NCBI GenBank assembly: GCA_944377305.1
Contig: CALWEL010000001.1
Span: 1 to 55,511 of the forward strand
Direction: 5' to 3'
Length of the DNA: 55,511 nucleotides
Origin: an uncultured Clostridia bacterium
Lineage (GTDB): Bacteria > Bacillota > Clostridia > Christensenellales > UBA1242
Each line of letters starts with the position of its first letter. The stretch's first letter is position 1. The notes below the pieces were generated by a model. It worked only from the letters and a program-made list of their open reading frames with translations, did not search any database and was not told the origin of the DNA. Of this stretch, positions 14,982 through 24,127 are shown piece by piece. Made by a program: the position numbers and the translations under genes.

Positions 14982-16820
14982 ATGATAAAAATTACCAGAA
15001 GAGAATTGATAGATAAGTGGTTTAAATTCTACACAAGCAAAAATCACGTTTTAATACCTAGCGCTAGCATTGTACCAGAGAATGACCCTAGTGTACTATT
15101 TACTACTGCTGGGATGCATCCACTCGTACCATATTTGCTCGGACAGCCTCATCCTAAAGGTAAAAGATTGTGTGATCTTCAAAAATGTATTCGTACAGGA
15201 GATATCGATGATGTCGGAGATGATAGTCACTGCACTTTTTTTGAGATGTTGGGGAATTGGAGTTTGGGAGATTATTTCAAAGAAGAAATGATTCCGTGGA
15301 GTTACGAATTTTTGACTAGTCCAGAATATTTAGGATTAGACAAAGATAAAATTGCAGTTACAGTATTTGCAGGAAATGACATTGCACCGCGCGATGAACT
15401 TTCGGCTAAACTGTGGGAAGAACAAGGTATAAAAAAAGAAAACATCTATTATTTAAAAGATAATTGGTGGATATTGGGAAGCGGAATTGGTCCGTGCGGT
15501 CCTGATACAGAGATGTTTATTGATACTGGGAAACCAAAGTGTTCGCCTGAATGCAATCCAAGTTGTGACTGTGGGAAGTTTTTAGAAATCTGGAACGATG
15601 TTTTTATGGAATACAAAGTAAATCCAGACAAAACTGTGGAAAAACTTACGCATCCTAATGTCGATACAGGTATGGGCTTGGAGCGCACACTTTGCAAGTT
15701 GAATGGACTTAAATCTGTATATGAAACGGAATTATTCACGCCAGTTATACGATATTTGGAGAATATAAGTGGCAAAGATTATAAAGATGAAAAATTCACT
15801 TCATCCTTTAGAATTATTGCGGATCACCTTCGTGCCGCTACGTTTATTATAGGAGATGAAAGAGGTGTTTGCCCTAGCAATTTAGGTCAAGGGTATGTTT
15901 TGCGCCGTTTAATTCGTCGTGCTATTAGACATATAAAAAGATTGGGTATTAGCAGTGGGCACCTTGGAGAAATTGCTAAGATATATATTGACTATTTCAA
16001 ATTCGATTATCCAGAATTGGAGAACAATTCACAAAAGATAATAGACGAATTGAATAAAGAGGAAGAAAAGTTTTTAAAAACTATTGAATTAGGCAATCGT
16101 GAATTTGAAAAGGTCATTCAGGGAATTGAACGAAAAAATCAATTTTTGGCAAAAGATCCAAACTATATTGCAGAAAAAATGATTAGCGGAAAGAGCGCAT
16201 TTAGATTGTATGATACTTTTGGCTTTCCTATTGAGTTGACTGCAGAAATGGCGAATGAGCGTGGATACAAAGTAGATATGCAAGGATTCAATGAGGCATT
16301 TCGTCAGCATCAAGAATTGGCTCGTACAACTAATGCCGGAGTGTTCAAGGGTGGGCTTGCGGATGATAGTGTTTGGACAACCAGATTGCACACCGCTTGT
16401 CACTTGTTGCTCGCGGGGTTAAGAAAAATGTTTGGCGTAACAATTGAACAAAAAGGTAGCAATATTACAAGTGAGCGTTTGCGCTTTGACTTTAATTTCG
16501 ATAGAAAATTGACAGATGACGAAGTTAAAGAATTGGAAAATTTTGTAAATAATGCTATCGAACAAGCTATACCTGTGGAAAGAGTGGAAATGAAATTTTC
16601 TGAAGCAAAGAAAAATGGTGCTTATGGAGTGCTCAAAGCTCACGATGATGACGTGATATCTGTTTATAAAATAGGAGATGTAGATTTTCAAATATGCGGA
16701 GGTCCACACGCCAAGAACACAAGTGAACTTGTAGATTTCAAAATTGTAAAGCAAGAGGCAGTATCTGCGGGAGTCAGACGAATTAAAGCTGTGATCAACA
16801 CAAAAAACAAAGATTTATAA
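14982..16820 (+). CDS. alaS: Short alanyl-tRNA synthetase lacking the C-terminal domain
   Basis: A 612-residue class II synthetase; bacterial AlaRS is usually about 870. The catalytic core is complete: LFTTAGMHPL (motif 1 area), CIRTGDIDDVG and HCTFFEMLGNWSLGDYFK (motif 2), DTGMGLERT (motif 3). The editing domain keeps its zinc site, His470 and His474 (HTACH) and Cys572 and His576 (CGGPH), and ends in GVRRIKAV. Missing are the small beta-barrel before HTACH and everything after the editing domain (DHHA1 and C-Ala, used for oligomerisation and tRNA elbow binding). A cysteine-rich PECNPSCDCG near 180-190 resembles archaeal-type forms. GAGGAG lies 5 nt upstream. It could be the only AlaRS or a second copy. 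Confidence 0.88.
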   Translation: MIKITRRELIDKWFKFYTSKNHVLIPSASIVPENDPSVLFTTAGMHPLVPYLLGQPHPKGKRLCDLQKCIRTGDIDDVGDDSHCTFFEMLGNWSLGDYFKEEMIPWSYEFLTSPEYLGLDKDKIAVTVFAGNDIAPRDELSAKLWEEQGIKKENIYYLKDNWWILGSGIGPCGPDTEMFIDTGKPKCSPECNPSCDCGKFLEIWNDVFMEYKVNPDKTVEKLTHPNVDTGMGLERTLCKLNGLKSVYETELFTPVIRYLENISGKDYKDEKFTSSFRIIADHLRAATFIIGDERGVCPSNLGQGYVLRRLIRRAIRHIKRLGISSGHLGEIAKIYIDYFKFDYPELENNSQKIIDELNKEEEKFLKTIELGNREFEKVIQGIERKNQFLAKDPNYIAEKMISGKSAFRLYDTFGFPIELTAEMANERGYKVDMQGFNEAFRQHQELARTTNAGVFKGGLADDSVWTTRLHTACHLLLAGLRKMFGVTIEQKGSNITSERLRFDFNFDRKLTDDEVKELENFVNNAIEQAIPVERVEMKFSEAKKNGAYGVLKAHDDDVISVYKIGDVDFQICGGPHAKNTSELVDFKIVKQEAVSAGVRRIKAVINTKNKDL

Positions 16821-17019
16821 TGAAAACATTATCATTTAATTTCACTTTTTTAGAATCAATGATTAAAGAAAATTTAGTGAGAGTGGTGATATATGTAGTT
16901 TCGATCGTGATATTATAGTCGGTTAAATTTTAATAAATAAAGAGAAGATTGATAGAAAATTTTATCGACATTTTTGTTGATTTTTATGATATAATTGTCG
17001 CAGAAATATTGGAGAATTT

Positions 17020-17520
17020 ATGTATTATTTTAATTACATATCGCCACTTGGGGAGATGATAGGGTTGAGTGATGGGAAATATTTGCAAGGATTATACTTT
17101 GTGAGTGAAAAAAGTTTTAAGCCGGAAGACAACAAGCAATATACAAGACAACAAAATTTAAACATTTTTTTAAAAACAACAAAATTTTTGGATCAATATT
17201 TTTCAGGAAAGACGGTGGATAGTAGAGAAATACCAGTTAGTATTTCAGGAACTGAGTTTAGAAAAAAAGTATGGAAAATTTTATATAATATTCCTTATGG
17301 GAAAACAGTGACATATAAAGAAATAGCAGAGGCAATCTCTCTATCTACAGGCAAAAGAACTTCTGCGCGTGCAGTGGGGAATGCAGTTGGACATAATCCT
17401 ATCAGTATAATCATTCCTTGTCATCGAGTAATTGGTGCAAATGGGAATCTAACGGGATATGCTTGGGGATTGGACAGAAAAAAGATGTTACTGAATATAG
17501 AATCAAAGAAGAAATTATAG
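17020..17520 (+). CDS. ogt: Methylated-DNA--protein-cysteine methyltransferase
   Basis: A 166-residue protein of normal length for Ogt/MGMT. Residues 75-160 form the DNA-binding and active-site domain: helix-turn-helix GKTVTYKEIAEAI, the arginine-finger region SARAVGNAVGHNP, and the active site PCHRV at 133-137 with acceptor Cys134. It removes O6-alkyl groups from guanine in a suicidal transfer. GGAG lies 6 nt before the ATG, and a TATAAT near 16990 probably serves as its -10 box. It is monocistronic. Confidence 0.95.
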   Translation: MYYFNYISPLGEMIGLSDGKYLQGLYFVSEKSFKPEDNKQYTRQQNLNIFLKTTKFLDQYFSGKTVDSREIPVSISGTEFRKKVWKILYNIPYGKTVTYKEIAEAISLSTGKRTSARAVGNAVGHNPISIIIPCHRVIGANGNLTGYAWGLDRKKMLLNIESKKKL

Positions 17521-17671
17521 AATTATTTATACGACGTAGAATATTATATAATCTGCTTTATTTAAAAGTAAATTTTTTATTTAAATACCAAGCGTATTCA
17601 ATAAACTTTTTTGGTGCGCCTTGTCATTGAAATATAGATATATAATAGTTATAAAGCATTGATCAAATAGG

Positions 17672-18316
17672 TCAGATTGTGTCACATTTATTTTCATCGT
17701 TTTGAGATAGAGAGGCAGGGCGAATGCTGACAATTTCCTTTTTGAGTATTTTATTATGCGCTTGATCATAGAAACCTGATCTACGTGGTACTACTTCAAT
17801 ATTTTTTAATGGAGAATCTGGGACAATTGAAATAGAGATTTGGCTATTGGGGAAGAATCTTGATCGATCAATTTCTTGATATTCTTGAATCTTCAAATAA
17901 CTTTGTATCATTATAGACAAATCATCTAACATAGATGAAAAAATGTTAGTTAATCGACAGTAGGTTTCTGAACTGCTAAGTTTTTGATTGTTCGGATCAA
18001 ATCGTTGTTCGTATGATTCTAAAGTGTTAAACAAATATGCTAAATCAATGGATATAATATTTCTCCAGTTGCGATTTTGTTCGAATTCATAGTCTTGATA
18101 TTTTTCAGACAAAGAATCTAGAGTGGTTGTCACAGTAGTAAATGCTGAGATTATTTCGTCTACTAATTTAGCGTTAAAAATAATTGTATAAAACAGGGAT
18201 CTTTCTTCCAAAACATCTTTTACATAATCGGACATTTCACCAAGATAAACACCAACAAGTTTTCCTACGAAGGTTTTCCCCGTTTTTAAATTTAAATATT
18301 TTTTTATTAGTGCCAT
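17672..18316 (-). CDS. Unknown helical protein, tandem paralogue B
   Basis: A 214-residue soluble, mostly helical protein without signal or membrane segment. No family is recognised. It is clearly paralogous to the gene directly upstream (18358-18993). Both begin with a basic stretch and KYLxL, share FVGxL and FNxK(I/L)xxEI in the middle, and end with the best-conserved part: (I/E)EYQExDRSxF, SQIxIS and RSGFYD, then NKIxKKEIVSIR. The two are 41 nt apart on one strand, so they are probably one operon. GAGGT precedes the start. The conserved basic C-terminus could bind nucleic acid or a partner, but no function can be assigned. Confidence 0.65.
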   Translation of the reverse strand: MALIKKYLNLKTGKTFVGKLVGVYLGEMSDYVKDVLEERSLFYTIIFNAKLVDEIISAFTTVTTTLDSLSEKYQDYEFEQNRNWRNIISIDLAYLFNTLESYEQRFDPNNQKLSSSETYCRLTNIFSSMLDDLSIMIQSYLKIQEYQEIDRSRFFPNSQISISIVPDSPLKNIEVVPRRSGFYDQAHNKILKKEIVSIRPASLSQNDENKCDTI

Positions 18317-18357
18317 ACTTACCTCTTTGATTTTCTCAATGCTTAATAGATATGAAA

Positions 18358-18993
18358 TTATATAGAATTATTGCTTAAATTGTCAGCTTGCCGAATACTT
18401 ACAATTTCTTTTTTAATTATTTTATTATTTAGCATATCATAGAATCCGGAACGATGCGGGATGACATCAATATCTCCAGTATAATCATTTGCGACAGATA
18501 TATGAATTTGAGAGAATGGATGGAATTTTGATCTATCACTTTCTTGATATTCTTCTATTCGTAAATAATCAAATAAGATAGTGGATAGATCTACTAATGA
18601 TCCAGAAATGCAATTATGTAATTTTGAGTAACATTTGTTGTGTGATAGATTGTATTTTTCAGGAGATAATCTTTCTTCAATAGACTCGATGAATGTAAAC
18701 AATGAGATAATATCATCTATCATAACATCTGACCAGTTCTCTAGATATTCGAATTCTTCATTTTCATATTTTTTAATCATATTTTTTAATTGATTATTAA
18801 TGTTTGAATAAGCTCGCATAATTTCGTTCAGAATTTTGGTATTAAAAATGAGAGAATAATAACGTGGAGCATCATAAATAATATCATCAAATGTATTTGA
18901 TAATTTTACAAGTTCGGCATTAATTAAACTGCCTACAAAAATTTGTTGACCATTCAATTCAAGATATTTAACAGGCTTAATTTTCTTTTTCAT
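18358..18993 (-). CDS. Unknown helical protein, tandem paralogue A
   Basis: A 211-residue paralogue of the following gene. They share the C-terminal motifs EEYQESDRSKF, SQIHIS, PHRSGFYD and NKIIKKEIVSIR, with weaker similarity in the N-terminal half (IFVGSL, FNTKILNEI). It contains no catalytic-looking motif, cysteine pair or membrane segment. Tandem duplication followed by divergence is the simplest explanation. The upstream sequence has only a weak ribosome-binding site (GTGAGAAAG). Confidence 0.65.
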   Translation of the reverse strand: MKKKIKPVKYLELNGQQIFVGSLINAELVKLSNTFDDIIYDAPRYYSLIFNTKILNEIMRAYSNINNQLKNMIKKYENEEFEYLENWSDVMIDDIISLFTFIESIEERLSPEKYNLSHNKCYSKLHNCISGSLVDLSTILFDYLRIEEYQESDRSKFHPFSQIHISVANDYTGDIDVIPHRSGFYDMLNNKIIKKEIVSIRQADNLSNNSI

Positions 18994-19426
18994 ACTTTCT
19001 CACTAAGCGTATAATAGCATTAATTGTGCGTTTCGTCAATACTGGATTTTATAATTCTTCTAGACATATCTATTAGCAATTGAATGATTAGTTTCCTTTT
19101 GAAATAAAAATAAAATAACTATAAATATGGTCTATTCATAGTGCTATCTATACCCCTCCCATCTTCACTTATCTGTAAGCCACCGCATTGAGATTCTGTC
19201 ATCTAAGATCTTGATAGAGTCGTTTAGATTGTATGAAAAGAGAAAAATGTGTCCAAGATTTCTATATTTAAAAGATACCTTGATAATAATAGGTGCTCAT
19301 AATAGCTGAATATTTACTAGGTTTGTGCAATTAGAGATACATTTGCCAGCTATATAGTGTTTGCTTGTCTTTTAGAGCTGAATATATAACGAATTTGACA
19401 AAATTCTATAAATTTCTTTTTTTTGT
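18994..19426. other. Intergenic, nothing recognised
   Basis: No gene or stable repeat was seen here. The strand-divergent promoter of the following membrane protein lies at the right end. Confidence 0.5.
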
Positions 19427-19455
19427 TTGACAATAATATTTTTATCAGTTATTAT
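19427..19455 (+). promoter_or_regulatory. Promoter of the four-pass membrane protein
   Basis: TTGACA (19427-19432), 17-nt spacer, TATTAT (19450-19455), followed by a leader carrying AAGGAGGG before the ATG at 19479. Confidence 0.7.
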
Positions 19456-19478
19456 CATAATAATATAAAGGAGGGTTT

Positions 19479-19973
19479 ATGGCAAAGAATAAAACAGATT
19501 CTACTAGTCTTATCTTGAAAATCGTTGCTATCGTAACAGGTGTTTTCACTTTCGTTGGTATGGCTTTCAAATTTATCGCAACTTCTTCAAGGCTATCTGA
19601 TAGCCTGTCGATGAATGATTGGTTTGACACGATTGATTTTATGGCTGAACTACCTGAAGGAATGCGACCTGATTATTTAGGAGCTTGGCAGACTGCTAGA
19701 ATCTTTATGTGGATAGCTTTGATCGCCGTTGCTGTTGTCGCTGTCATCTGCATTTTGAAATTCTTCTTGAATCTGGGAATTTTGAATTTGCTTATGAAGA
19801 TTGCTGCAATTGTAGGTATCGTATGCTCATTGGTGTTCATCATCGCGTTATTTGTTGGATGCGGTCAGGCTTCAACAGATAATATGTCTATGATGCCAAG
19901 TGTTGGACCATATGTAATCGCTATCGCCGGTCTTGTTACATCCGGATTGGGTATCGCTATCGCTAAAAGATAA
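19479..19973 (+). CDS. Four-pass membrane protein of unknown function
   Basis: A 164-residue protein with four hydrophobic segments (about 10-30, 68-90, 98-122 and 142-160). The first loop (about 32-66) is acidic and would face outside, with MNDWFDTIDFM in it. A strong promoter, a near-perfect AAGGAGG and a strong terminator suggest high expression as a single gene. GC content is higher than that of the surrounding DNA, consistent with strong expression. No family is recognised. Confidence 0.7.
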   Translation: MAKNKTDSTSLILKIVAIVTGVFTFVGMAFKFIATSSRLSDSLSMNDWFDTIDFMAELPEGMRPDYLGAWQTARIFMWIALIAVAVVAVICILKFFLNLGILNLLMKIAAIVGIVCSLVFIIALFVGCGQASTDNMSMMPSVGPYVIAIAGLVTSGLGIAIAKR

Positions 19974-19978
19974 AAATT

Positions 19979-20021
19979 AAACACATCATTTTTGCTTTTC
20001 GCATCTTTGATGTGTTTTTTT
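19979..20021 (+). terminator. Terminator
   Basis: AAACACATCA / TGATGTGTTT stem followed by a run of seven T; it ends the membrane-protein gene. Confidence 0.9.
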
Positions 20022-20262
20022 CATTAAAATCTCCTTTGAATCTCTATCTAAAATTGAAGTTTGTTTCAGCGAAACGGCTATAAAATATTTATTTTTGTAA
20101 AATACTTTTAAAATTAATATTGTGAGAATATTGGTAGTGGTGGAAAATAATCTTTTTTCTATTCTATTAATTGTTTTATTTACAATCTAATTGTTTGAAT
20201 ATTATTTAATTGACATTTTGTTTGTTAGTATTTATAATAAAAATGTTTTAATATAAAACAAT

Positions 20263-20484
20263 TTATATATCTTCTCGTCCTAGAAGATAATCTATTGTCA
20301 CTCCGAAGTAATCTGCAATTTCAACGAGAGAATCTATCTGCGGAGAGCGTATTTGCAAAAGCCAACAATTTATAGTTGACTTTGGAATGCCTGTTTCTTG
20401 AGATAATTTTGATATGCTTAAAGATTGCAACTGCATTAATTCTTTCAATCTCTTTGCAAATATTGATAAATTGTTCTTCTTCAC
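20263..20484 (-). CDS. XRE-family transcriptional regulator
   Basis: A protein of about 73 residues consisting of a single Cro/C1 helix-turn-helix: FAKRLKELMQLQSLSISKLSQ, then GIPKSTINCWL in the recognition helix, then PQIDSLVEIADYFGVTIDYLLGR, the usual ending of this family. The start is uncertain. GTG at 20484 is chosen because CATAAT lies exactly 6 nt upstream, the spacing seen at other genes without ribosome-binding sites here; an in-frame TTG at 20502 is the alternative. It has no adjacent partner gene, so it may act at distant promoters or be the remnant of a mobile element. Confidence 0.8.
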   Translation of the reverse strand: MKKNNLSIFAKRLKELMQLQSLSISKLSQETGIPKSTINCWLLQIRSPQIDSLVEIADYFGVTIDYLLGREDI

Positions 20485-20496
20485 AAAATTATTATG
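20485..20496 (-). promoter_or_regulatory. -10-like box at leaderless distance (XRE gene)
   Basis: Minus-strand CATAAT (20496-20491), then AATTTT, then GTG. There is no Shine-Dalgarno sequence. Confidence 0.35.
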
Positions 20497-20502
20497 AAAC
20501 AA

Positions 20503-20842
20503 TTTGGCAATTTTATAATAAATAATTGCGATTGCAAGCGGTTTTTATATTAAAACTATAGGATACTTGGAAGCTTTGAATCAGTCAATTTGCCGGCAAA
20601 TAATTTGAACAGCAGTCGTACCTATAATAGAAAAGCACTTTAGTGTTTCAGCTGTAGAAAAACGGATAAACAAAAACATTAGAAAACAAAATATGAGCAA
20701 CGAATTTTTGTCAATCAATATTTTGTATAATCTCTTGTGAAACTGTATTAATTTTTAGTTTGAAGCACTTTTGTGTTTTTTTATATTGAAAATTTGATAA
20801 AACTATTGATTAAATTTTCATTTTCAATTATAATAAAAATAT
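20503..20842. other. Intergenic, nothing recognised
   Basis: AT-rich stretch upstream of tRNA-Ser. No ORF or repeat was recognised; the tRNA promoter must lie in its last 60 nt. Confidence 0.5.
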
Positions 20843-20930
20843 GCAGAGATGTCAGAGCGGTCGAATGAGCACGATTGGAAATCGTGTGATGTGAAAGCAT
20901 CCGCAGGTTCAAATCCTGTTCTCTGCGCCA
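20843..20930 (+). tRNA. tRNA-Ser(GGA)
   Basis: Acceptor GCAGAGA/TCTCTGC, anticodon stem CACGA/TCGTG with loop TTGGAAA (anticodon GGA), long variable arm as in class II tRNAs, T-loop TTCAAAT, and encoded CCA at the 3' end. Confidence 0.95.
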
Positions 20931-20935
20931 AAGAA

Positions 20936-20962
20936 TATCACTAATTATCGTGATGTTTTTTT
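20936..20962 (+). terminator. Terminator of tRNA-Ser
   Basis: ATATCAC / GTGATGT stem followed by seven T, 6 nt after the tRNA. Confidence 0.85.
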
Positions 20963-21131
20963 ATGTTGAATTACACATTGTTACATTTTTTGGATTTTGT
21001 GGTAAATTACAATATAAATATCTTTATTGATTTTGAAATTAATATTTAGGTGTTGTGAAAATTTTATAAATCAAGTTAAAAAACTAACTAAAAAGAAATT
21101 TTTTATGGTATAATTACATTAGGAGTGAAGT

Positions 21132-21851
21132 ATGATATTGTTTTTAACTAGTAGGCTAAATACTTATATGATAGATAAGGATGGAAACAAACAAACTATT
21201 CCGCTAGAAAATGTAAGCAGAGTGTTAGACAACATTAAAAAATATTTAAACGGCACAAATAGAATTGTTTATGTGGCAAACGACCCTAACAATGTATTAG
21301 AAAATGAAGAAAAAATAAAAAATATAATAGATAGTTTTAGTTTGGCGGGTATTGAATTTAATGAAAAAATTTTGTTAGAAGCAAGGAATAAAAAAGATGC
21401 AAAAAATATAATACTCGGAGCAGATATTGTAATATTATCTGGTGGAAAAATTCTTTGTCAAAACAAATTTTTTAGAAGTATTAGGTTGAAAAACATTTTA
21501 AAGCGATTTAATGGAATTGTTATTGGAATATCAGCGGGTACAATGAATTTATGTAAAACGGTTTACAATTTTCCAGAAGAAAAAGCGGATATAAAAGAAA
21601 GAAAGTGGGTAAAAGGCTTAGGTTTCTATGATAAAATTATTATCCCACATTTTGACGGTGAAACTAACACTTATCAAATCGAGTGCGAAGAAGTTGATGT
21701 TGTTAATGACTTTATTCTTCCAGTATCGCATAAAAAAGAATTTTTAGCCATTCCAAACGGCTCTTATATAATAATAGACAACAAAAATGTTTCATTTTTT
21801 GGCGATATGTTCACAATAAAAAATGGAGTTACAAAAAAGATTGAACGATAA
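21132..21851 (+). CDS. Peptidase S51 family protein (dipeptidase E/cyanophycinase-like)
   Basis: A 239-residue cytoplasmic protein. The nucleophile elbow GISAGTMN at about 135-142 carries the catalytic serine, preceded by DIVILSGGKI where the family has its glycine-rich loop. IIPHFDGE at about 173-180 carries the catalytic histidine, and the spacing fits family S51, which hydrolyses small Asp-containing or cyanophycin-derived peptides. In PepE the elbow is GxSAGA, so this belongs to the more divergent Firmicutes branch and substrate is uncertain. AGGAG lies upstream at good spacing. Confidence 0.85.
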   Translation: MILFLTSRLNTYMIDKDGNKQTIPLENVSRVLDNIKKYLNGTNRIVYVANDPNNVLENEEKIKNIIDSFSLAGIEFNEKILLEARNKKDAKNIILGADIVILSGGKILCQNKFFRSIRLKNILKRFNGIVIGISAGTMNLCKTVYNFPEEKADIKERKWVKGLGFYDKIIIPHFDGETNTYQIECEEVDVVNDFILPVSHKKEFLAIPNGSYIIIDNKNVSFFGDMFTIKNGVTKKIER

Positions 21852-21929
21852 ATATAAAAAATGAATCCGTATTATCATTCTTTATTTTCCTTTTATCTTC
21901 ATTTTCTTGTCACAAAATTCTCATTATGC

Positions 21930-21941
21930 TAAAATATAATT
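21930..21941 (+). promoter_or_regulatory. Extended -10 at leaderless distance (methyltransferase gene)
   Basis: TGC-TAAAAT (21927-21935), then ATAATT, then ATG. It matches the arrangement upstream of the DUF4097-like gene and has no ribosome-binding site. Confidence 0.5.
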
Positions 21942-22667
21942 ATGAAAGAAGAAGTTAAATTGACTAAATATAATAAAAATAATGACTATTCATACACATT
22001 CGGCATTTTCCCGACATTTGAATTGGTGAAAAACAGAGCAGAAAGAGTGATTAAAATTATCTTGAGTTCAAAGTTGAAGATCAGCGAAGATGTCAAAAAT
22101 TTGCTAAACTTATGTGAAAAGAAAAATATTAGGATTGAATATGATGACAGGGTAATTAACCGTGTGGCAGACAAAGAAAATTGTTTTGTCGTAGGAGTGT
22201 TTGAAAAGTATGAAACGAATTTCGATATATGCGAAAAAAATCTTGTTCTATATAATCCTTCAGATATGGGTAATATGGGAACAATTATGCGCACAATGCT
22301 AGGCTTCGGCATCAGCAATCTTATAATCATTAAACCGGCAGTAGACCACTTCAATCCAAAAGTTATCCGTGCTAGTATGGGAGCAATTTTTTCATTAAAT
22401 ATTTTGGAATTGGATTCGATCAGGAATTACCTAGAAAGAAGTAAGAATAAAAAATATTTCTTTATGTTGAAAGGTAAAAATGTTTTGGGAAAATTCAAAG
22501 TTGAAAGTAAAATATATGATTTAATCTTCGGCAATGAAGCAAACGGATTGCCTGAAGATCTAGTTGATTATGATGAAAGCGTTGTGATAAAACATACAAA
22601 CAAAATCGATAGTCTGAATCTTCCGATAAGCATAGGGATTGCATTATATGAATTTACAAAAAATTAG
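21942..22667 (+). CDS. SpoU/TrmH-type RNA 2'-O-methyltransferase
   Basis: A 241-residue protein. Residues 95-240 form the knotted SPOUT domain: motif 1 NMGTIMRT at 111-118 with the catalytic arginine and asparagine, motif 2 FGNEANGLP at 196-204, and motif 3 DSLNLPISIGIALYEF at 223-238, the S-adenosylmethionine knot. An N-terminal region (1-80) would bind RNA. It methylates a ribose in tRNA or rRNA; which one cannot be told (TrmH, RlmB and TsnR share these motifs). The absence of an L30e-like substrate domain of normal length makes it shorter than RlmB. It is expressed from a probable leaderless promoter. Confidence 0.88.
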   Translation: MKEEVKLTKYNKNNDYSYTFGIFPTFELVKNRAERVIKIILSSKLKISEDVKNLLNLCEKKNIRIEYDDRVINRVADKENCFVVGVFEKYETNFDICEKNLVLYNPSDMGNMGTIMRTMLGFGISNLIIIKPAVDHFNPKVIRASMGAIFSLNILELDSIRNYLERSKNKKYFFMLKGKNVLGKFKVESKIYDLIFGNEANGLPEDLVDYDESVVIKHTNKIDSLNLPISIGIALYEFTKN

Positions 22668-23154
22668 GTTTAGTAGTCAAATATAATTTTTAGATCAAAA
22701 TCAAGTTTCAAAGGCTTTTAATAATATAATTCTTAGAGTAAATATTCGGTAATTAATCTAGTGAATTTTCATATAGATAACAAAATTTTCATTATTAACG
22801 TTACGAAGTATGTACCAGACATTTCAATTTTTATATTATAGTTTTGTTGTGACTTTGAAAAAGAGATTTAGTTACTTTTATTATAATCTTCTCATTCGTC
22901 ATTAAAGTTTAATCGAATCTTAGACGATCTAGGGGAAACTGACTCTCAGAGAGTCTAGAAATAATAGTTTTCAATATATAATAAATTTAATTAGATATTT
23001 GCATAAATTCAAAAATTACAAATGAAAAATAAATTATTAATAATTAATAAAAAATATAATTAAATTTAATATTCTAAATAGAAATATTAAAAACTATAGA
23101 AATTTATAAAAAATATTTAACAACTCAAAATTATACTCAAATTATACTCACAAG
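22668..23154. other. Intergenic with one short perfect palindrome
   Basis: About 490 nt, extremely AT-rich to the right. The only structured element is GACTCTC-A-GAGAGTC at 22941-22955, which has no T run and may be a binding site. No gene was seen. Confidence 0.5.
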
Positions 23155-23198
23155 AAAAAATGACTTGTCAGCAACTACCACATATAGACAAGTCATTT
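23155..23198 (-). terminator. Terminator of the tRNA-Met/tRNA-Glu unit
   Basis: Perfect 12-bp stem AAATGACTTGTC / GACAAGTCATTT with T6 on the minus strand, 30 nt beyond the tRNA-Glu 3' end. Confidence 0.9.
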
Positions 23199-23227
23199 AA
23201 GATAAAAACACTATATAATGTGTTTTT

Positions 23228-23302
23228 TGGTAGTCCCAAGGGGAATCGAACCCCTGATACCACCGTGAAAGGGTGGTGTCTTAACCGCTTGACCATGGGA
23301 CC
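23228..23302 (-). tRNA. tRNA-Glu(UUC)
   Basis: Acceptor GGTCCCA/TGGGACT, anticodon stem CCACC/GGTGG with loop CTTTCAC (anticodon TTC), T-loop TTCGATT, and encoded CCA. Confidence 0.95.
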
Positions 23303-23535
23303 ATAAATATAATTTTATTAATCCTATATTCCTTGATTGCGATCCGAGTGATCTGTATACCGACAATAAGAGAGCTTAATGTCGGTACTTTTCTCGGTTT
23401 TATTGGTACAAAACCAATAATAAAACAAAGGAAGGTTTTAATTATGCTATTTGCATAATCGACCAATTTAATGGTCAATAGGATAAAAGGAATTTTGTAA
23501 TCTTAAGCTACACTGATTGGAAGAAAAATCGTAGC
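23303..23535 (-). other. tRNA spacer with four consecutive hairpins
   Basis: Between two same-strand tRNA genes lie TACCGACA/TGTCGGTA (23358-23387), TTATTGGT/ACCAATAA (23400-23420), TTATGC/GCATAA (23442-23458) and GACCA/TGGTC (23461-23475). None is followed by a strong T run on the minus strand. They could be processing signals or a decayed structured element. Confidence 0.5.
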
Positions 23536-23611
23536 TGGTGGCGGTGGGTAGAATCGAACTACCGATCTATCGGGTATGAACCGATTGCTTTAACCGCTGA
23601 GCCACACCGCC
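23536..23611 (-). tRNA. tRNA-Met(CAU)
   Basis: Acceptor GGCGGTG/CACCGCC, anticodon stem ATCGG/CCGAT with loop TTCATAC (anticodon CAT), and encoded CCA. The perfectly paired acceptor top and anticodon-stem sequence favour elongator Met over initiator or Ile2. Confidence 0.93.
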
Positions 23612-24127
23612 AAGATTACTTTTCTAGTATATATGAAAAAAAAGTGATTGTCAAGATTTTTTCTACAATTTTTTTCTTTTTGTATAATTTAATACATTAT
23701 CTAGTATATAACTTGAAAGATGACTTGAAAATATTGTGAAGTATAATAAAATTTAAGTTTTGATATATAATTTTTATTTTAAAGTTATAGATTGTTAATA
23801 TAAACGATCATTTAATTATAAAATTAAAACAAATATTTTTCGTAATTGATACAAATTTATTATGAATTATAAAAAATTGTCAAATTAGTGACGAGTTTAT
23901 TTCAAATGAAAACCTCCAGATAGTTTGAATGTTCGCTAGAAATTTACCGATGGACAGATAATATAAGTAAAGTGCCAAAATAAAGATCATAATGACAAAA
24001 GGATAATATGAAAAGTGAAGAAAAAAATTGTGCAAGAAATGTACGCGATTTGTGTTGTCGATAAAAGCGAATTTTCTCTCAAATGAAAAACCACCAGGTT
24101 TGATTAATTAGGTTGGATTAGATTAAA
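23612..24127. other. Intergenic with a loose direct repeat
   Basis: About 515 nt without a gene. TCAAATGAAAA-CCTCCAG (from 23902) recurs as TCAAATGAAAAACCACCAG (from 24079), each followed by GTTTGA; this is weak similarity of unknown meaning. Confidence 0.4.

Noticed and set aside
23902..24104. Pair of CAAATGAAAA-CCNCCAG segments as a regulatory repeat
   Set aside because: Only partial similarity, 175 bp apart, and in AT-rich DNA; too weak to call.
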